Shown piece after piece: positions 43,538 through 52,317 of a stretch of 64,000 bases of DNA. This DNA comes from Actinomycetales bacterium. GTDB lineage: Bacteria; Actinomycetota; Actinomycetes; Actinomycetales; Dermatophilaceae. The position numbers and the translations under genes were made by a program. Every line of letters starts with the position of its first letter. Position 1 is the stretch's first letter. The notes beneath the pieces were generated by a model, which saw nothing but the letters and a program-made list of their open reading frames with translations, had not been told where the DNA came from and ran no database searches. The stretch lies in NCBI GenBank assembly GCA_016711095.1, contig JADJTP010000003.1, forward strand, positions 995,262 to 1,059,261. Direction: 5' to 3'.

Positions 43538-44446
43538 GTGAGCGACGCATCACTGCCACCGCCGGTCGGTGAGCCGACCGCCCCTCCGGTGTGCCCGCGG
43601 CACCCGGACCGAGAGTCGTGGGTGAGTTGTCAGCGCTGCCGACGACCGGTCTGCCCCTCCTGCCAGCGACCCGCAGCCGTCGGCGTGCAATGTGTCGACT
43701 GCGTCGCCGAGGGGGCCAAGTCGATCCCGGCCACCCGCACGGTCTTCGGGGGTCGCACCGTGGGGACCCCGCGGGTCACCCAGGCCCTCATCGCTGTCTG
43801 CGCGGCGGCATACGTGCTGCAGTTGACCCAACGGTCAACGACCGAGACGTTCGCGTTCGTGCCGCTGCTCGGATGGGAGCAGCCGTGGCGCGCGCTGACC
43901 GCGGCGTTCTTGCACAGCCCGACGATGCCCCTGCATCTCGCGCTCAACATGTTCTGGCTGTGGCAGATCGGCGGCTATCTGGAGAGCCTGCTCGGTCGCG
44001 CCCGCTTTCTCGCGCTCTACCTCGTCTGTGCGATCGGCGGCTCGGCCGGCGTGCTGATGCTGGCCCCCGCGCCGCGGGCGATCCTGCGCTCCTCCGCCGA
44101 GGCCGCACAGTATGCCGCCTGGGGCACGCCAGTCGTCGGCGCCTCGGGGGCTGTCTTCGGACTCTTCGGTGCGCTGCTCGTGCTCAACCGGCATCTCGGC
44201 CGGTCCTCGGCTGCCCTGTATGGAGTCCTGGCTGTCAACGTCGTCTTCGGGTTTGTCGTCCCGGGGATCGCCTGGCAGGCCCACCTCGGCGGGCTGGTCA
44301 CCGGGGTCATTGTCGCCGGCGTGTTCGCGGTTCTGTCCACCCGCGAGCGGCGCACGCTCCAGTGGCCGACGCTCGCCGTCGTGCTCGTCGTCATCGTCGC
44401 GGCGATGGTCCTGCAGTATCAGGGCGTGCCTGACATCTACCGCTGA
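43538..44446 (+). CDS. Rhomboid family intramembrane serine protease
   Basis: 302 residues from GTG 43538. The N-terminal ~60 residues carry a B-box-like zinc-finger pattern (CPRHP, CQRC, CPSCQ, CVDC). Six membrane helices follow; catalytic Ser is in GASGAVFGLFGALL and the partner His in WQAHLGGLVTGVIV. Rhomboids cleave membrane proteins within the bilayer. The substrate is not known. Convergent to crgA across a ~107-base spacer that contains DnaA boxes. Confidence 0.9.
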   Translation: MSDASLPPPVGEPTAPPVCPRHPDRESWVSCQRCRRPVCPSCQRPAAVGVQCVDCVAEGAKSIPATRTVFGGRTVGTPRVTQALIAVCAAAYVLQLTQRSTTETFAFVPLLGWEQPWRALTAAFLHSPTMPLHLALNMFWLWQIGGYLESLLGRARFLALYLVCAIGGSAGVLMLAPAPRAILRSSAEAAQYAAWGTPVVGASGAVFGLFGALLVLNRHLGRSSAALYGVLAVNVVFGFVVPGIAWQAHLGGLVTGVIVAGVFAVLSTRERRTLQWPTLAVVLVVIVAAMVLQYQGVPDIYR

Positions 44447-44464
44447 GCGGCGAGCTGTCGTGGG

Positions 44465-44485
44465 TTATCCACAGGTTTGTCCACA
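44465..44485. promoter_or_regulatory. Two DnaA-box-like sites
   Basis: TTATCCACA (44465-44473), a perfect DnaA consensus, and TTGTCCACA (44477-44485), one base away, lie between the convergent rhomboid and crgA genes, so they are not a promoter for either. Confidence 0.6.
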
Positions 44486-44553
44486 CCTGGGGAGAACCAC
44501 AACGATGTAACTCGTTCGCTTCGCATTCGTGTGGTTGCCCCCTGGAAGTCGGG

Positions 44554-44856
44554 TCACTTCCATTTCATCGTCATGGCGAAGCCCGCGATGAGCAGGCTGA
44601 AGCCGGCGACGAGGTTCCAGTAACCGAATGCCCCGACCGGCCAGCGGCCCTCGGAGATGTAGAAGACGACGATCCACACCAGCCCGGACACGAGCAGGGT
44701 GACGAAAACGGGAGCCCACCAGGTCGGGTTCGGGGCGTCGCTGGCCCGGGCGCGACGTTGACGCTCGAGCTCGGCGGCCCGTCGGGCGCTCTCGACCTTG
44801 GCGGCCGGTGGCAGCACCGGATGGGACTTGTCCTGCTGGCCCTGCGACTCGGACAC
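44554..44856 (-). CDS. crgA: Cell division protein CrgA
   Basis: 100 residues from GTG 44856, chosen because AAGGAG lies five bases upstream; an ATG at 44874 has no such site. A charged N-terminal half precedes two membrane helices (PVFVTLLVSGLVWIVVFYIS and WNLVAGFSLLIAGFAMTMKW), the CrgA pattern. CrgA recruits division and peptidoglycan proteins at the septum of actinobacteria. The gene is in its normal position next to the DUF881 and sortase genes. Confidence 0.93.
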   Translation of the reverse strand: MSESQGQQDKSHPVLPPAAKVESARRAAELERQRRARASDAPNPTWWAPVFVTLLVSGLVWIVVFYISEGRWPVGAFGYWNLVAGFSLLIAGFAMTMKWK

Positions 44857-44973
44857 GGGATCTCCTTGGTTCATGCCGGTGTGCCTTAGCGTAGGTGATG
44901 CCACCCGCCACCGTGCGCCGCGCCTCCGCGTGCGCGCATCCTCGCGGGAAGGCCAGACGACGAAGGGAGCGGT

Positions 44974-45726
44974 ATGCCGCCGAGCGCGTCGCCGACCGCG
45001 CCCCAGCGCAGCTGGCGCTTTCTGGTCCCGGGGGTCTTTGCGCTGGCGGGACTGCTCTTCGCCACGAGCTTCCAAACGGCCGGGGGCAGTGACCTGCGCA
45101 TCGACCGCGGCCTGCCGGGGCTGATCGACCAGGCCAACCGTGACGTCGCCAGCAGGACCGCCCTCGTGGCGGGCCTGCAAGGAGAGATCGACGCGCTCAC
45201 TGCCGCACGCTCGGCCGCCGACCCGGGGAACACCGACCTCGCGGCGCTCACCGCGACGGCCAATCTGCTCGCCGCCAGCGTCGGAACCCGGGCCGTGGAG
45301 GGACCGGTGCTGGCCGTGACCCTCACCGACTCCTCGCGCACCCAGGCCAATCTCCCTCCGTCGGTTCGGGCCGATGACCTTGTCGTCCACCAGCAGGACG
45401 TCCAGGCGGTTGTCAACGCCCTATGGCGAGGCGGAGCGGAGGCGATGATGATCCAGGATCAGCGGATCATCGCCACCTCCGCCATCCGTTGCGTCGGCAA
45501 CACCCTCATCCTGCAGGGCCGGGTCTACGCCCCGCCATTCGTCATCCGCGCCATCGGCAGGATCGACGCGCTCAGAGAGTCGCTCGACGCGGACCCCCAG
45601 ATCGCGATCTATCAACAGTGGGTCGACGCGGTCGGCCTCGGCTACGCGGTCAGCACGACGGCCAAGGCGAGGTTCCCGGCATACTCAGGGTCTGTGGCGT
45701 TGTCGTTCGCGAAAGTGGTCCGATGA
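44974..45726 (+). CDS. DUF881 domain protein
   Basis: 250 residues. The N-terminus has one membrane helix (FLVPGVFALAGLLFATSF), so a periplasmic-side or outward-facing domain follows: helical segment DRGLPGLIDQANRDVASRT, then the DUF881 core with GPVLAVTLTDSS and VHQQDVQAVVNALWRGGAEA. DUF881 proteins sit near crgA in most actinobacteria and are thought to act in cell division or envelope functions. The stop overlaps the sortase start (ATGA). Confidence 0.92.
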   Translation: MPPSASPTAPQRSWRFLVPGVFALAGLLFATSFQTAGGSDLRIDRGLPGLIDQANRDVASRTALVAGLQGEIDALTAARSAADPGNTDLAALTATANLLAASVGTRAVEGPVLAVTLTDSSRTQANLPPSVRADDLVVHQQDVQAVVNALWRGGAEAMMIQDQRIIATSAIRCVGNTLILQGRVYAPPFVIRAIGRIDALRESLDADPQIAIYQQWVDAVGLGYAVSTTAKARFPAYSGSVALSFAKVVR

Positions 45727-46526
45727 GTGTGTCAGGGTCAGCCCCGAACGAGGCCGGTGCCCGGGAGGGCCGACACTCACACCCCCGGCGCGCTGCGCGG
45801 ATGAGGGTGCTCCGGGCCGTCATCGGGGGGGTCGGCGAGCTGCTCGTCACGGCCGGCGTGCTCGTTCTGCTGTTCGTGGTCTGGCAGGTCGGCTACACGA
45901 GCCTGATCGACGCGCGCGCGCAACAGTCGCTCGCCGGCGATCTGGAGCACCAAACGACCGCCGGCGCAGACGACCCGACCCTTGGCCTGCCCGACATCGG
46001 CGTCGACCCGACGTCGTCCCCCAGCGCGACGCAGCCCACCCTCGACGACGGCCGGGTGATCGCGATCATCCGGGTACCTCGCTTCGGCGAGGGGTGGGCA
46101 CGGGCCGTCTATGAGGGTGTCCGCCTTGACACGCTGCGTGGCGGACCCGGCCACTACCCCAAGACCGCTCTGCCTGGCGAGATCGGAAACATGAGCATCG
46201 CCGGGCACCGCACCACCTACGGCCACCCGTTCTATGACCTCGACCAGGTGCAGCCCGGCGACGTCATCGTCATCGAGACGCGCAAGGCGTATGTCATCTA
46301 TCGCGCGGAAAGCACGCGAATCGTGAAGCCCAGCCAGGTCGAAGTGATTGCGGCCGTGCCCGGCAAGCCCAACGCGAAGCCGACCGAAGCATGGCTCACC
46401 CTCACGACGTGCAACCCCAAGTTCTCCGATCGGGAGCGGTTCGTCCTGCATGCCAAGCTCGACCGGGTCGTGCCGCGAGAGCAGGGCCCACCGCCCGAGT
46501 TGACCGCTCCACTGGGAGGTGCCTGA
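45723..46526 (+). CDS. Class E sortase
   Basis: 267 residues from ATG 45723, translationally coupled to the DUF881 gene. One N-terminal membrane helix, a linker, then the sortase barrel: AIIRVPRFGEGW, the catalytic His in MSIAGHRTTYGHPFYDLD, the catalytic Cys in LTLTTCNPKFSDRERFV with Arg two turns later. Class E sortases anchor surface proteins to peptidoglycan and prefer LAxTG over LPxTG. No substrate with such a motif was seen in this window. Confidence 0.93.
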   Translation: MSVSGSAPNEAGAREGRHSHPRRAARMRVLRAVIGGVGELLVTAGVLVLLFVVWQVGYTSLIDARAQQSLAGDLEHQTTAGADDPTLGLPDIGVDPTSSPSATQPTLDDGRVIAIIRVPRFGEGWARAVYEGVRLDTLRGGPGHYPKTALPGEIGNMSIAGHRTTYGHPFYDLDQVQPGDVIVIETRKAYVIYRAESTRIVKPSQVEVIAAVPGKPNAKPTEAWLTLTTCNPKFSDRERFVLHAKLDRVVPREQGPPPELTAPLGGA

Positions 46527-46527
46527 G

Positions 46528-46722
46528 ATGTATGCCGCCCTCTGGCGAGCCCTGCCCGGCACTCGCGGACTGAAGATCCTGCAATCGGTCCTGCTGTTCA
46601 TCGTCGTCGTTGCCGTCCTGTTTCAATGGGTCTTCCCAGCCGTCGCGCCCTTGTTGCCGCTCGACCGGGACGTGACCGTCGAGGGCGCGCTGAGGCTGTC
46701 TGGCGGCGGATCCGGCCGATGA
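46528..46722 (+). CDS. Small membrane protein in sortase operon
   Basis: 64 residues from ATG 46528 with GGAGG eight bases upstream (a GTG at 46519 is possible). MYAALWRALPGTRGLKILQS is followed by one membrane helix (LLFIVVVAVLFQWVFPAVAP) and a short Gly/Ser-rich tail. The gene lies one base after the sortase stop and its own stop overlaps the next start, so it is part of the operon. A role with the sortase is possible but not shown. Confidence 0.78.
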   Translation: MYAALWRALPGTRGLKILQSVLLFIVVVAVLFQWVFPAVAPLLPLDRDVTVEGALRLSGGGSGR

Positions 46723-47348
46723 GCGCCATCAGAATCCTCGTCGTCGACAACTACGACTCGTTCGTCTTCACCATCGTCGGCTATCTCGAACAACTCGGCG
46801 CCGAGTGCACCGTGGTGCGCAACGACGCGGTCACCCCCGGTGAGGGGGCGGCATACGACGGGGTGCTCGTGTCACCGGGCCCGGGGACGCCCGAGGATGC
46901 CGGGGTGTCGATGGCCATGATCGCTGCCTGTGCGGAGCGTGCCCAACCGATGTTCGGCGTGTGTCTGGGTCATCAGGCACTCGGTGTCGTCATGGGGGCC
47001 ACCGTCGGGCGGGCGCCCGAGCTGCTGCACGGTAAGACCTCGCTCATCGAGCATGACGGCTCGGGCGTGCTCGACGGCCTGCCGAGCCCGTTCACCGCGA
47101 CCCGCTATCACTCGCTGGCCATCGAACCCGCGACGATGCCAGCCGAGCTGCTGGCAACCGGGCATACCGCGTCGGGCATCGTCATGGCGGTGCGGCATGT
47201 GACGATGCCGCTGCACGGGGTGCAGTTCCATCCCGAATCGGTGCTCACCGAAGGCGGTCACCGGATCCTGGCCAACTGGCTGGCCGAGTGCGGCGACGCC
47301 GGCGCTGTCGAGCGCTCGGTCGGGTTGAGCCCGCTCGTGCACCGCTGA
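46719..47348 (+). CDS. Aminodeoxychorismate/anthranilate synthase component II
   Basis: 209 residues from ATG 46719. Class I glutamine amidotransferase: LVVDNYDSFVFTIV start, oxyanion-hole VSPGPGTPEDAG, catalytic Cys in FGVCLGHQALG, and His-Glu in LHGVQFHPESVLTEGG. It supplies ammonia to a PabB or TrpE partner that is not in this window, so whether it serves folate (pabA) or tryptophan (trpG) synthesis is open. The start overlaps the previous stop. Confidence 0.93.
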   Translation: MSAIRILVVDNYDSFVFTIVGYLEQLGAECTVVRNDAVTPGEGAAYDGVLVSPGPGTPEDAGVSMAMIAACAERAQPMFGVCLGHQALGVVMGATVGRAPELLHGKTSLIEHDGSGVLDGLPSPFTATRYHSLAIEPATMPAELLATGHTASGIVMAVRHVTMPLHGVQFHPESVLTEGGHRILANWLAECGDAGAVERSVGLSPLVHR

Positions 47349-47377
47349 CGCAGTCGTACGCCGAAGACCCGCCGGTA

Positions 47378-47422
47378 CGCCGACTCGCGGCACGCCGACT
47401 CGCGGCACGCCGACTCGCGGCA
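47378..47422. repeat. Three 15-bp tandem repeats
   Basis: CGCCGACTCGCGGCA occurs three times in a row (47378, 47393, 47408) in the spacer after pabA/trpG and before the convergent pknB end. Perfect copies; probably replication slippage. Confidence 0.85.
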
Positions 47423-47429
47423 CGCCGGG

Positions 47430-49331
47430 TCAGGGCGCAGTCGTGCGGGTGCCGGTCGCCGGGGTCGTCCGAGTCGGAGGCGAGGTCGGCGGGGGGTCGG
47501 GCCGCGTCGTGGTCACCGTGACGGTGGCCGCGACCCGGATGGCGATGGACACCCGCACCGTCGAGCCGACGTCGACGAGGGTCCCGGCAGGCACGTCCTG
47601 GGCCAGCACGGTGCCCTCGAGGATGTTCGTGTCGGAGGTCGGGATCCGCTGGGCGATCTCATAGACGAGCTTGAGCCCGGTGACGGTCGCCTGCGCCGAT
47701 ACGGTGAGTTGGTCGACCAGCCCGGGGACGGCGACCTTGCCGCTGGCGATCTTGATGGTGATCTGGTTCGTCAAGGGGATAACTGTCCCGGCGGCCGGAT
47801 CCGTGCTGATCGCGACGTCTTTGGCTTGGCTCGGGTCGTCGACGACGACGATCCCCGGTTCGCCGAAGCCGGCGAGCTTGATCGCAGTGACCGCGGCGTC
47901 CTTGGGTGCCCCCGCGACCGACGGCACCGCTCCCTGACCCGGGCCGCTGGAGATCAACACCTGCACCGCCGACCCGACGGCCACCTGTTCGTCAGCCTTC
48001 GGCGTCTGATCGATGATCAGTCCAGCCTTGACGGTCGCATTGGTGACGTTGCGGATGTCTATGACCAGCTTGCGGGTGGCGAGCAGAGCACGGGCCTGCT
48101 GCTCGGTCTGACCCACGAGGTAAGGCACGCCGACCTGCTCGGGTTTGGCATTGCTGGCCAGCAGGTCGCGCCCGAGCAGGAAGAGCAGCACGAGGGCGGC
48201 AACGGCGGCCAACGACAGAAGCACGTATGCCGCGCCGCGGCGCTTCGGAGCGTCCGGGGATTCGCGTCGGGCGACCGCGGTGGTGAGCAGTTCGTCAGCC
48301 GAGCCGGGCGAACCGGACGGGCCATCGACGACCCCGCCCCCGGGGATCTCGGAGAGGACGGCCGTGGCGTCGCCGCCGCCGGCGGCATACCCGCTGCGAA
48401 GCCCGCTTCCGGCGCCGGCCCCAGCGACCCCGGCGACCCCCGCGACGGTGCCGAGGGCAGCCGCGCTGATCGGCCGACCTTCCCGGGCCGCGAGGAGGTC
48501 GGCGCGGAACTCCGCGGCAGTCTGATAGCGCGCCTCCCGGTCCTTCACCATCGCGTGCAGCGTGATCGCGTCATAGGCGGCGGGCACCGCCGAGCGGATC
48601 GCCGACGGCGGGGTGGGCAGCTCACCGACGTGCTGATAGGCAATGGACACCGGGGTGTCCCCGACGAACGGGGTGCGCCCGGTGAGCAACTCGAACAGCA
48701 TGCAGCCGGTGGAGTAGAGGTCCGACCGGGCGTCGACCGGCTTGCCCTGAGCCTGCTCGGGTGACAGGTATTGAGCGGTGCCCATGACGGCTTGGGTCTG
48801 GGTCATCGTCGCAGCCGAGTCGGACAAGGCCCGGGCGATGCCGAAGTCCATGACCTTGACCTCGCCGGTGCTGGAAATCATGACGTTGGCCGGCTTGATG
48901 TCCCGGTGGACGATCCCCATCCGGTGGCTGTAGGCCAGCGCCCCGAGCACCTGCTCGGTGACCTGAGCGGCCTCAGCAGGCGGCAAGGGTCCGATGGTCG
49001 TCAGGTATTCGCGCAGGGTCCGCCCCTCGACGATCTCCATGACGATGAACGGGACATGGGCCGGGGCCCCCGACGGATCGATCAGCTCGTCTTCGCCCGA
49101 GTCGAAGATTGCGACGATGGCCGGGTGGTTGAGCCCGGCCGCCGACTGAGCTTCCCTGCGGAACCGGGCCAGAAAGTTGTTGTCGCGGGCGAGGTCCGAG
49201 CGCATCAGCTTGATCGCCACCGGCCGGGACAGACGCGTGTCGAACCCGGCGTGAACGTCGGCCATTCCGCCGCGACCGATGACCGCGCCGACCTCATAGC
49301 GCCCACCGAGCAGACGTCGCGGTGCGGTCAC
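47430..49331 (-). CDS. pknB: Serine/threonine protein kinase with PASTA domains
   Basis: 633 residues. Kinase domain ~1-275 with GRGGMADVHAGFD, the lysine in VAIKLM, HRDIKPANVM and DFGIARA. A juxtamembrane segment and a membrane helix (~370-390) lead to about three extracellular PASTA repeats (VPYLVGQTEQQARALL; VPGLVDQLTVSAQ), which sense peptidoglycan fragments. PknB controls growth and cell shape. It is the last gene of the minus-strand operon pstP-to-pknB order. A Thr/Pro-rich end closes the protein. Confidence 0.95.
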   Translation of the reverse strand: MTAPRRLLGGRYEVGAVIGRGGMADVHAGFDTRLSRPVAIKLMRSDLARDNNFLARFRREAQSAAGLNHPAIVAIFDSGEDELIDPSGAPAHVPFIVMEIVEGRTLREYLTTIGPLPPAEAAQVTEQVLGALAYSHRMGIVHRDIKPANVMISSTGEVKVMDFGIARALSDSAATMTQTQAVMGTAQYLSPEQAQGKPVDARSDLYSTGCMLFELLTGRTPFVGDTPVSIAYQHVGELPTPPSAIRSAVPAAYDAITLHAMVKDREARYQTAAEFRADLLAAREGRPISAAALGTVAGVAGVAGAGAGSGLRSGYAAGGGDATAVLSEIPGGGVVDGPSGSPGSADELLTTAVARRESPDAPKRRGAAYVLLSLAAVAALVLLFLLGRDLLASNAKPEQVGVPYLVGQTEQQARALLATRKLVIDIRNVTNATVKAGLIIDQTPKADEQVAVGSAVQVLISSGPGQGAVPSVAGAPKDAAVTAIKLAGFGEPGIVVVDDPSQAKDVAISTDPAAGTVIPLTNQITIKIASGKVAVPGLVDQLTVSAQATVTGLKLVYEIAQRIPTSDTNILEGTVLAQDVPAGTLVDVGSTVRVSIAIRVAATVTVTTTRPDPPPTSPPTRTTPATGTRTTAP

Positions 49332-49377
49332 GAGGGGTCCAGCCTTCCGTCGTCCGTCATCTCAGCGATCTCACCCA

Positions 49378-50863
49378 TCAGCCGCCCGTCCCCCCAGTCG
49401 TTGCCGTGCTGGTCGCAGGGCTGGTCGGCGCCAGTCCGGACGACACCGCGAGCACGATCCTCTCGGTGACTTTGACCGGGCCCTTGGGGCTCACCGCGAG
49501 GACGATGCCCTTGGCCTTGTCGGAGGCGACCTCCTTGGTCACGATGTCGGCGAAACCGATGGTGGTGAGGTCCGAGCGCACGAGGCCGACACTCACCCCG
49601 ACATAGTCGCTCTCGACGATCGTGACAATCTTGACCGGCGTCGTGGTGGTCGTCGGGGCGGAGCTGGTCGCCGACGGCCGGCTGGCGGTCGGCAGGGTGC
49701 GGGTGACGGTCACCTGCGGCGTGCTCGGGCCGCCCTGGCGAGCGTTCGTCTGCCAGACAAAGAAGCCCGCGACGAGCAGGATGGCCAGCACCGGCAGCCA
49801 CCACCAGCCGAGTCCGCCGCGGCGCTTCTCGGGGGGCTCCGACCCCCGGTATGCCGCCGGCCCCCCTGACGGGATGCCCGCCGCAACGCCGCCGGCGGCC
49901 ATGTTGCCCACCAAGTTGCCCCATGTGGCCCGCCGGGAAGGGTGGCGAGACGATCTCGGTGGCCGCCGGAGTGAACGGCGCGGGCATCGCCGCCGTCGGC
50001 CCGAGCTCGGTCAGCGGGATGACGCTCGTGGCCAGGCTGGCCGAGGACACTCCGGCGACCGGCATACCGAGCAGGGCGGCGAGCGACGCGGCACTGGACG
50101 GGCGGGCGGCGGGGTCCTTGGCCAGGCATGCCTCGATGGCCGAGCGCAGGGGGTCGGTGACGTGGTCGGGCAACGGCGGCGGAGTTTCGGTGATGTGGGC
50201 GAGCGCGGTGGCCACCGGCGACCCGGCGTCGAAGGGCCTTGTCCCGGCGAGCATTTCGTACCCGACGACACCGAGCGAATAGAGGTCGGTAGCCCCGGTG
50301 ACCCGCTGCCCTTGGGCTTGCTCGGGTGAAAGGTACTGGGGGGTGCCCATGACCTCCCCGGTGCGGGTGTGGCCGGCGGCGTCGACGGCTCGGGCGATGC
50401 CGAAGTCGGTGAGCTTCACCTTGCCTTCGGGCGTGATCATGATGTTGGCCGGTTTGACGTCGCGGTGCACGACCCCGGCGGCGTGGGCCGAGGCCAGAGC
50501 GAGGGCGCACTGGCCGAGGATCAGGCGGGTCTGCTCCAGCGGCAGCGGCCCGGTGGCGATGAGGCTGGACAGTGGGTGGCCCGGGACGAGCTCCATGACG
50601 AGAAAGGCCCGGCCCTCGTCCTCGCCGTAGTCGTAGACCGCGGCGATGTTGGGGTGAGCCAACGCGGCCGTATGCCGTGCCTCGTCCCGGAAACGGGCCG
50701 CGAAGGTGCTCTCGTCGCTGGTGAGCATGCGCATCACCTTGACCGCGACGGTGCGCCCGAGGACCCGGTCGGTGGCCGCCCAGACGTCTCCCATGCCACC
50801 GGAGGCGATCCTGTCGGTGAGCTCATAGCGATTGCCGAGCACGCCGCCCTGCATCGGGTTCAT
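49378..50863 (-). CDS. pknA: Serine/threonine protein kinase PknA, apparent frameshift
   Basis: Kinase domain from ATG 50863: RIASGGMGDVWAAT, VAVKVMRML, HRDVKPANIM, DFGIARAVD and the APE-like SPEQ region. After about residue 315 (FPAGHMG) the reading shifts: the four C at 49919-49922 (plus strand) should be three, giving MGNLVGNMAAG and then the membrane helix WWWLPVLAILLVAGFFVW and a PASTA-like tail ending at 49378. One extra base breaks the gene. PknA is usually essential in actinobacteria, so I suspect a sequence error. The start overlaps the pbpA stop (ATGA). Confidence 0.88.
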
Positions 50864-52317
50864 TTCTTCACCACCGCTTCCATGACTGCCTTGGCTATCG
50901 GTCCGGCCAGGCGCCCACCGGCGGCCTCGTCACCGGCATTCCCGCCGTCTTCGACGACGACCGCGACGGCGATCTGAGGGTTGTCGGCGGGTGCGAAGGC
51001 GGTGAACCACGCATGTGGGGGCAGGCCGTTGCCCTGCTGTGCCGTCCCGGTCTTGCCGGCGACGGCGACCCCGGTGATCCTCGCGGCTCGACCGGTGCCT
51101 CGGTCGACGACGCTGACGAGCATCCTGGTGAGGGTGGCCGCAATCTCGGGGCTGACCGCTCGGGAGAGTTGCTCGGGGCTGTGCTGCTCAAGGGTCTCGA
51201 GGTTGGCGCCGACGGCCTTCTCGACAAGGTAGGGCCGCATGACCACGCCCTTGTTGGCGATCGCCGCGCTGACCATGGCCACTTGCAGCGGGGTCACGCG
51301 CACGTCGAACTGGCCGATCGCCGACTGGGCCGTCTGAGGCGGGTTGAGCGAGGCAGGGACGGTGCTGGGGGTGGCTCGCATCGGGATGAGCAGCGTTTCG
51401 CCGAAGCCGAAACGAGCCGCCTGATCGCGCAGCGCGTCAGCACCGACCTTGATGCCGAGCCAGCCGAAGGCGGTGTTGCACGAGATGACCAGGGCCTGCT
51501 CGAGGGTGGTCTGGTCACCCGGTCCGCAGGGCTGACGGTCGTGGTTGGGCAACCCGACGTTGGTTTGCGGCAGATCCATGACGGCCGGCGCCGGCATCTG
51601 GGTCGTCTCGTCGATGGCCCCGGAGGAGAGCCCGGCGGCCGCGGTGACGATCTTGAACACCGAGCCGGGTGGATAGAGGTTGCCGCTGATCGTGCGGTTC
51701 ACCAACGGTCGGGTCGGGTCCTTGATCAGCGCGTCCCAGGCGCGGGTGGTGCCGTTGAGGTCGTGGGAGGAGAGCTGGTTGGGGTCGTATTCAGGATGGC
51801 TGACCAGGGCGAGGATCGCACCCGTGCGGGGGTCGAGGGCGACGACCGCGCCTCGCTGAGTGCCCAGGGCGGTGCTGGCGGCCTGCTGGGCCTTGGGGTT
51901 GAGGGTCAGCTCCAGGCTTGCGCCGGTGGACTTCTTGCCGGTCAGCAGGTCGGCGATCCGCTTGTAGAAGAGCGAGTCGGAGGATCCTGACAGCAGGTCG
52001 TCGACGCTGCTCTCCAGCCCGCCACCGGCGCCATAGACATAGGAGTAGTAGCCGGTGACGTGCGAATAGAGGGGGCCTTGCGGATAGGTCCGCAGGAACG
52101 CCAGCTCACCCTCGGAGGGGGTGGATTGGGCGATCGCGCTCGCGCCGACCAGGATCTGGCCGCGCTCGCGCGAGTAGTTGTCCAGCAGGGTGCGCCGGTT
52201 GTCCGGGCGGGCCTGCAGCTGCGGCGCCTGGACGAACTGGATGACAGTTGCCGAGACGAGAAGGATGGCGAAGAGCAGGCCGACGAGCCGCGAGATCCGC
52301 AGGATAGGTGCGTTCAC
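50860..52317 (-). CDS. pbpA: Penicillin-binding protein, class B-type transpeptidase
   Basis: 485 residues from GTG 52317. N-terminal membrane helix (ISRLVGLLFAILLVSATVI), then a penicillin-binding domain with SxxK in YPPGSVFKIVTAA, SxN in SCNTAFG and KTG in VAGKTGTAQQ. It crosslinks peptidoglycan peptides and pairs with the adjacent RodA. Longer in-frame reading to 53856 would run through rodA in another frame and is not coding. The start overlaps the rodA stop by four bases. Confidence 0.94.
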   Translation of the reverse strand: MNAPILRISRLVGLLFAILLVSATVIQFVQAPQLQARPDNRRTLLDNYSRERGQILVGASAIAQSTPSEGELAFLRTYPQGPLYSHVTGYYSYVYGAGGGLESSVDDLLSGSSDSLFYKRIADLLTGKKSTGASLELTLNPKAQQAASTALGTQRGAVVALDPRTGAILALVSHPEYDPNQLSSHDLNGTTRAWDALIKDPTRPLVNRTISGNLYPPGSVFKIVTAAAGLSSGAIDETTQMPAPAVMDLPQTNVGLPNHDRQPCGPGDQTTLEQALVISCNTAFGWLGIKVGADALRDQAARFGFGETLLIPMRATPSTVPASLNPPQTAQSAIGQFDVRVTPLQVAMVSAAIANKGVVMRPYLVEKAVGANLETLEQHSPEQLSRAVSPEIAATLTRMLVSVVDRGTGRAARITGVAVAGKTGTAQQGNGLPPHAWFTAFAPADNPQIAVAVVVEDGGNAGDEAAGGRLAGPIAKAVMEAVVKK

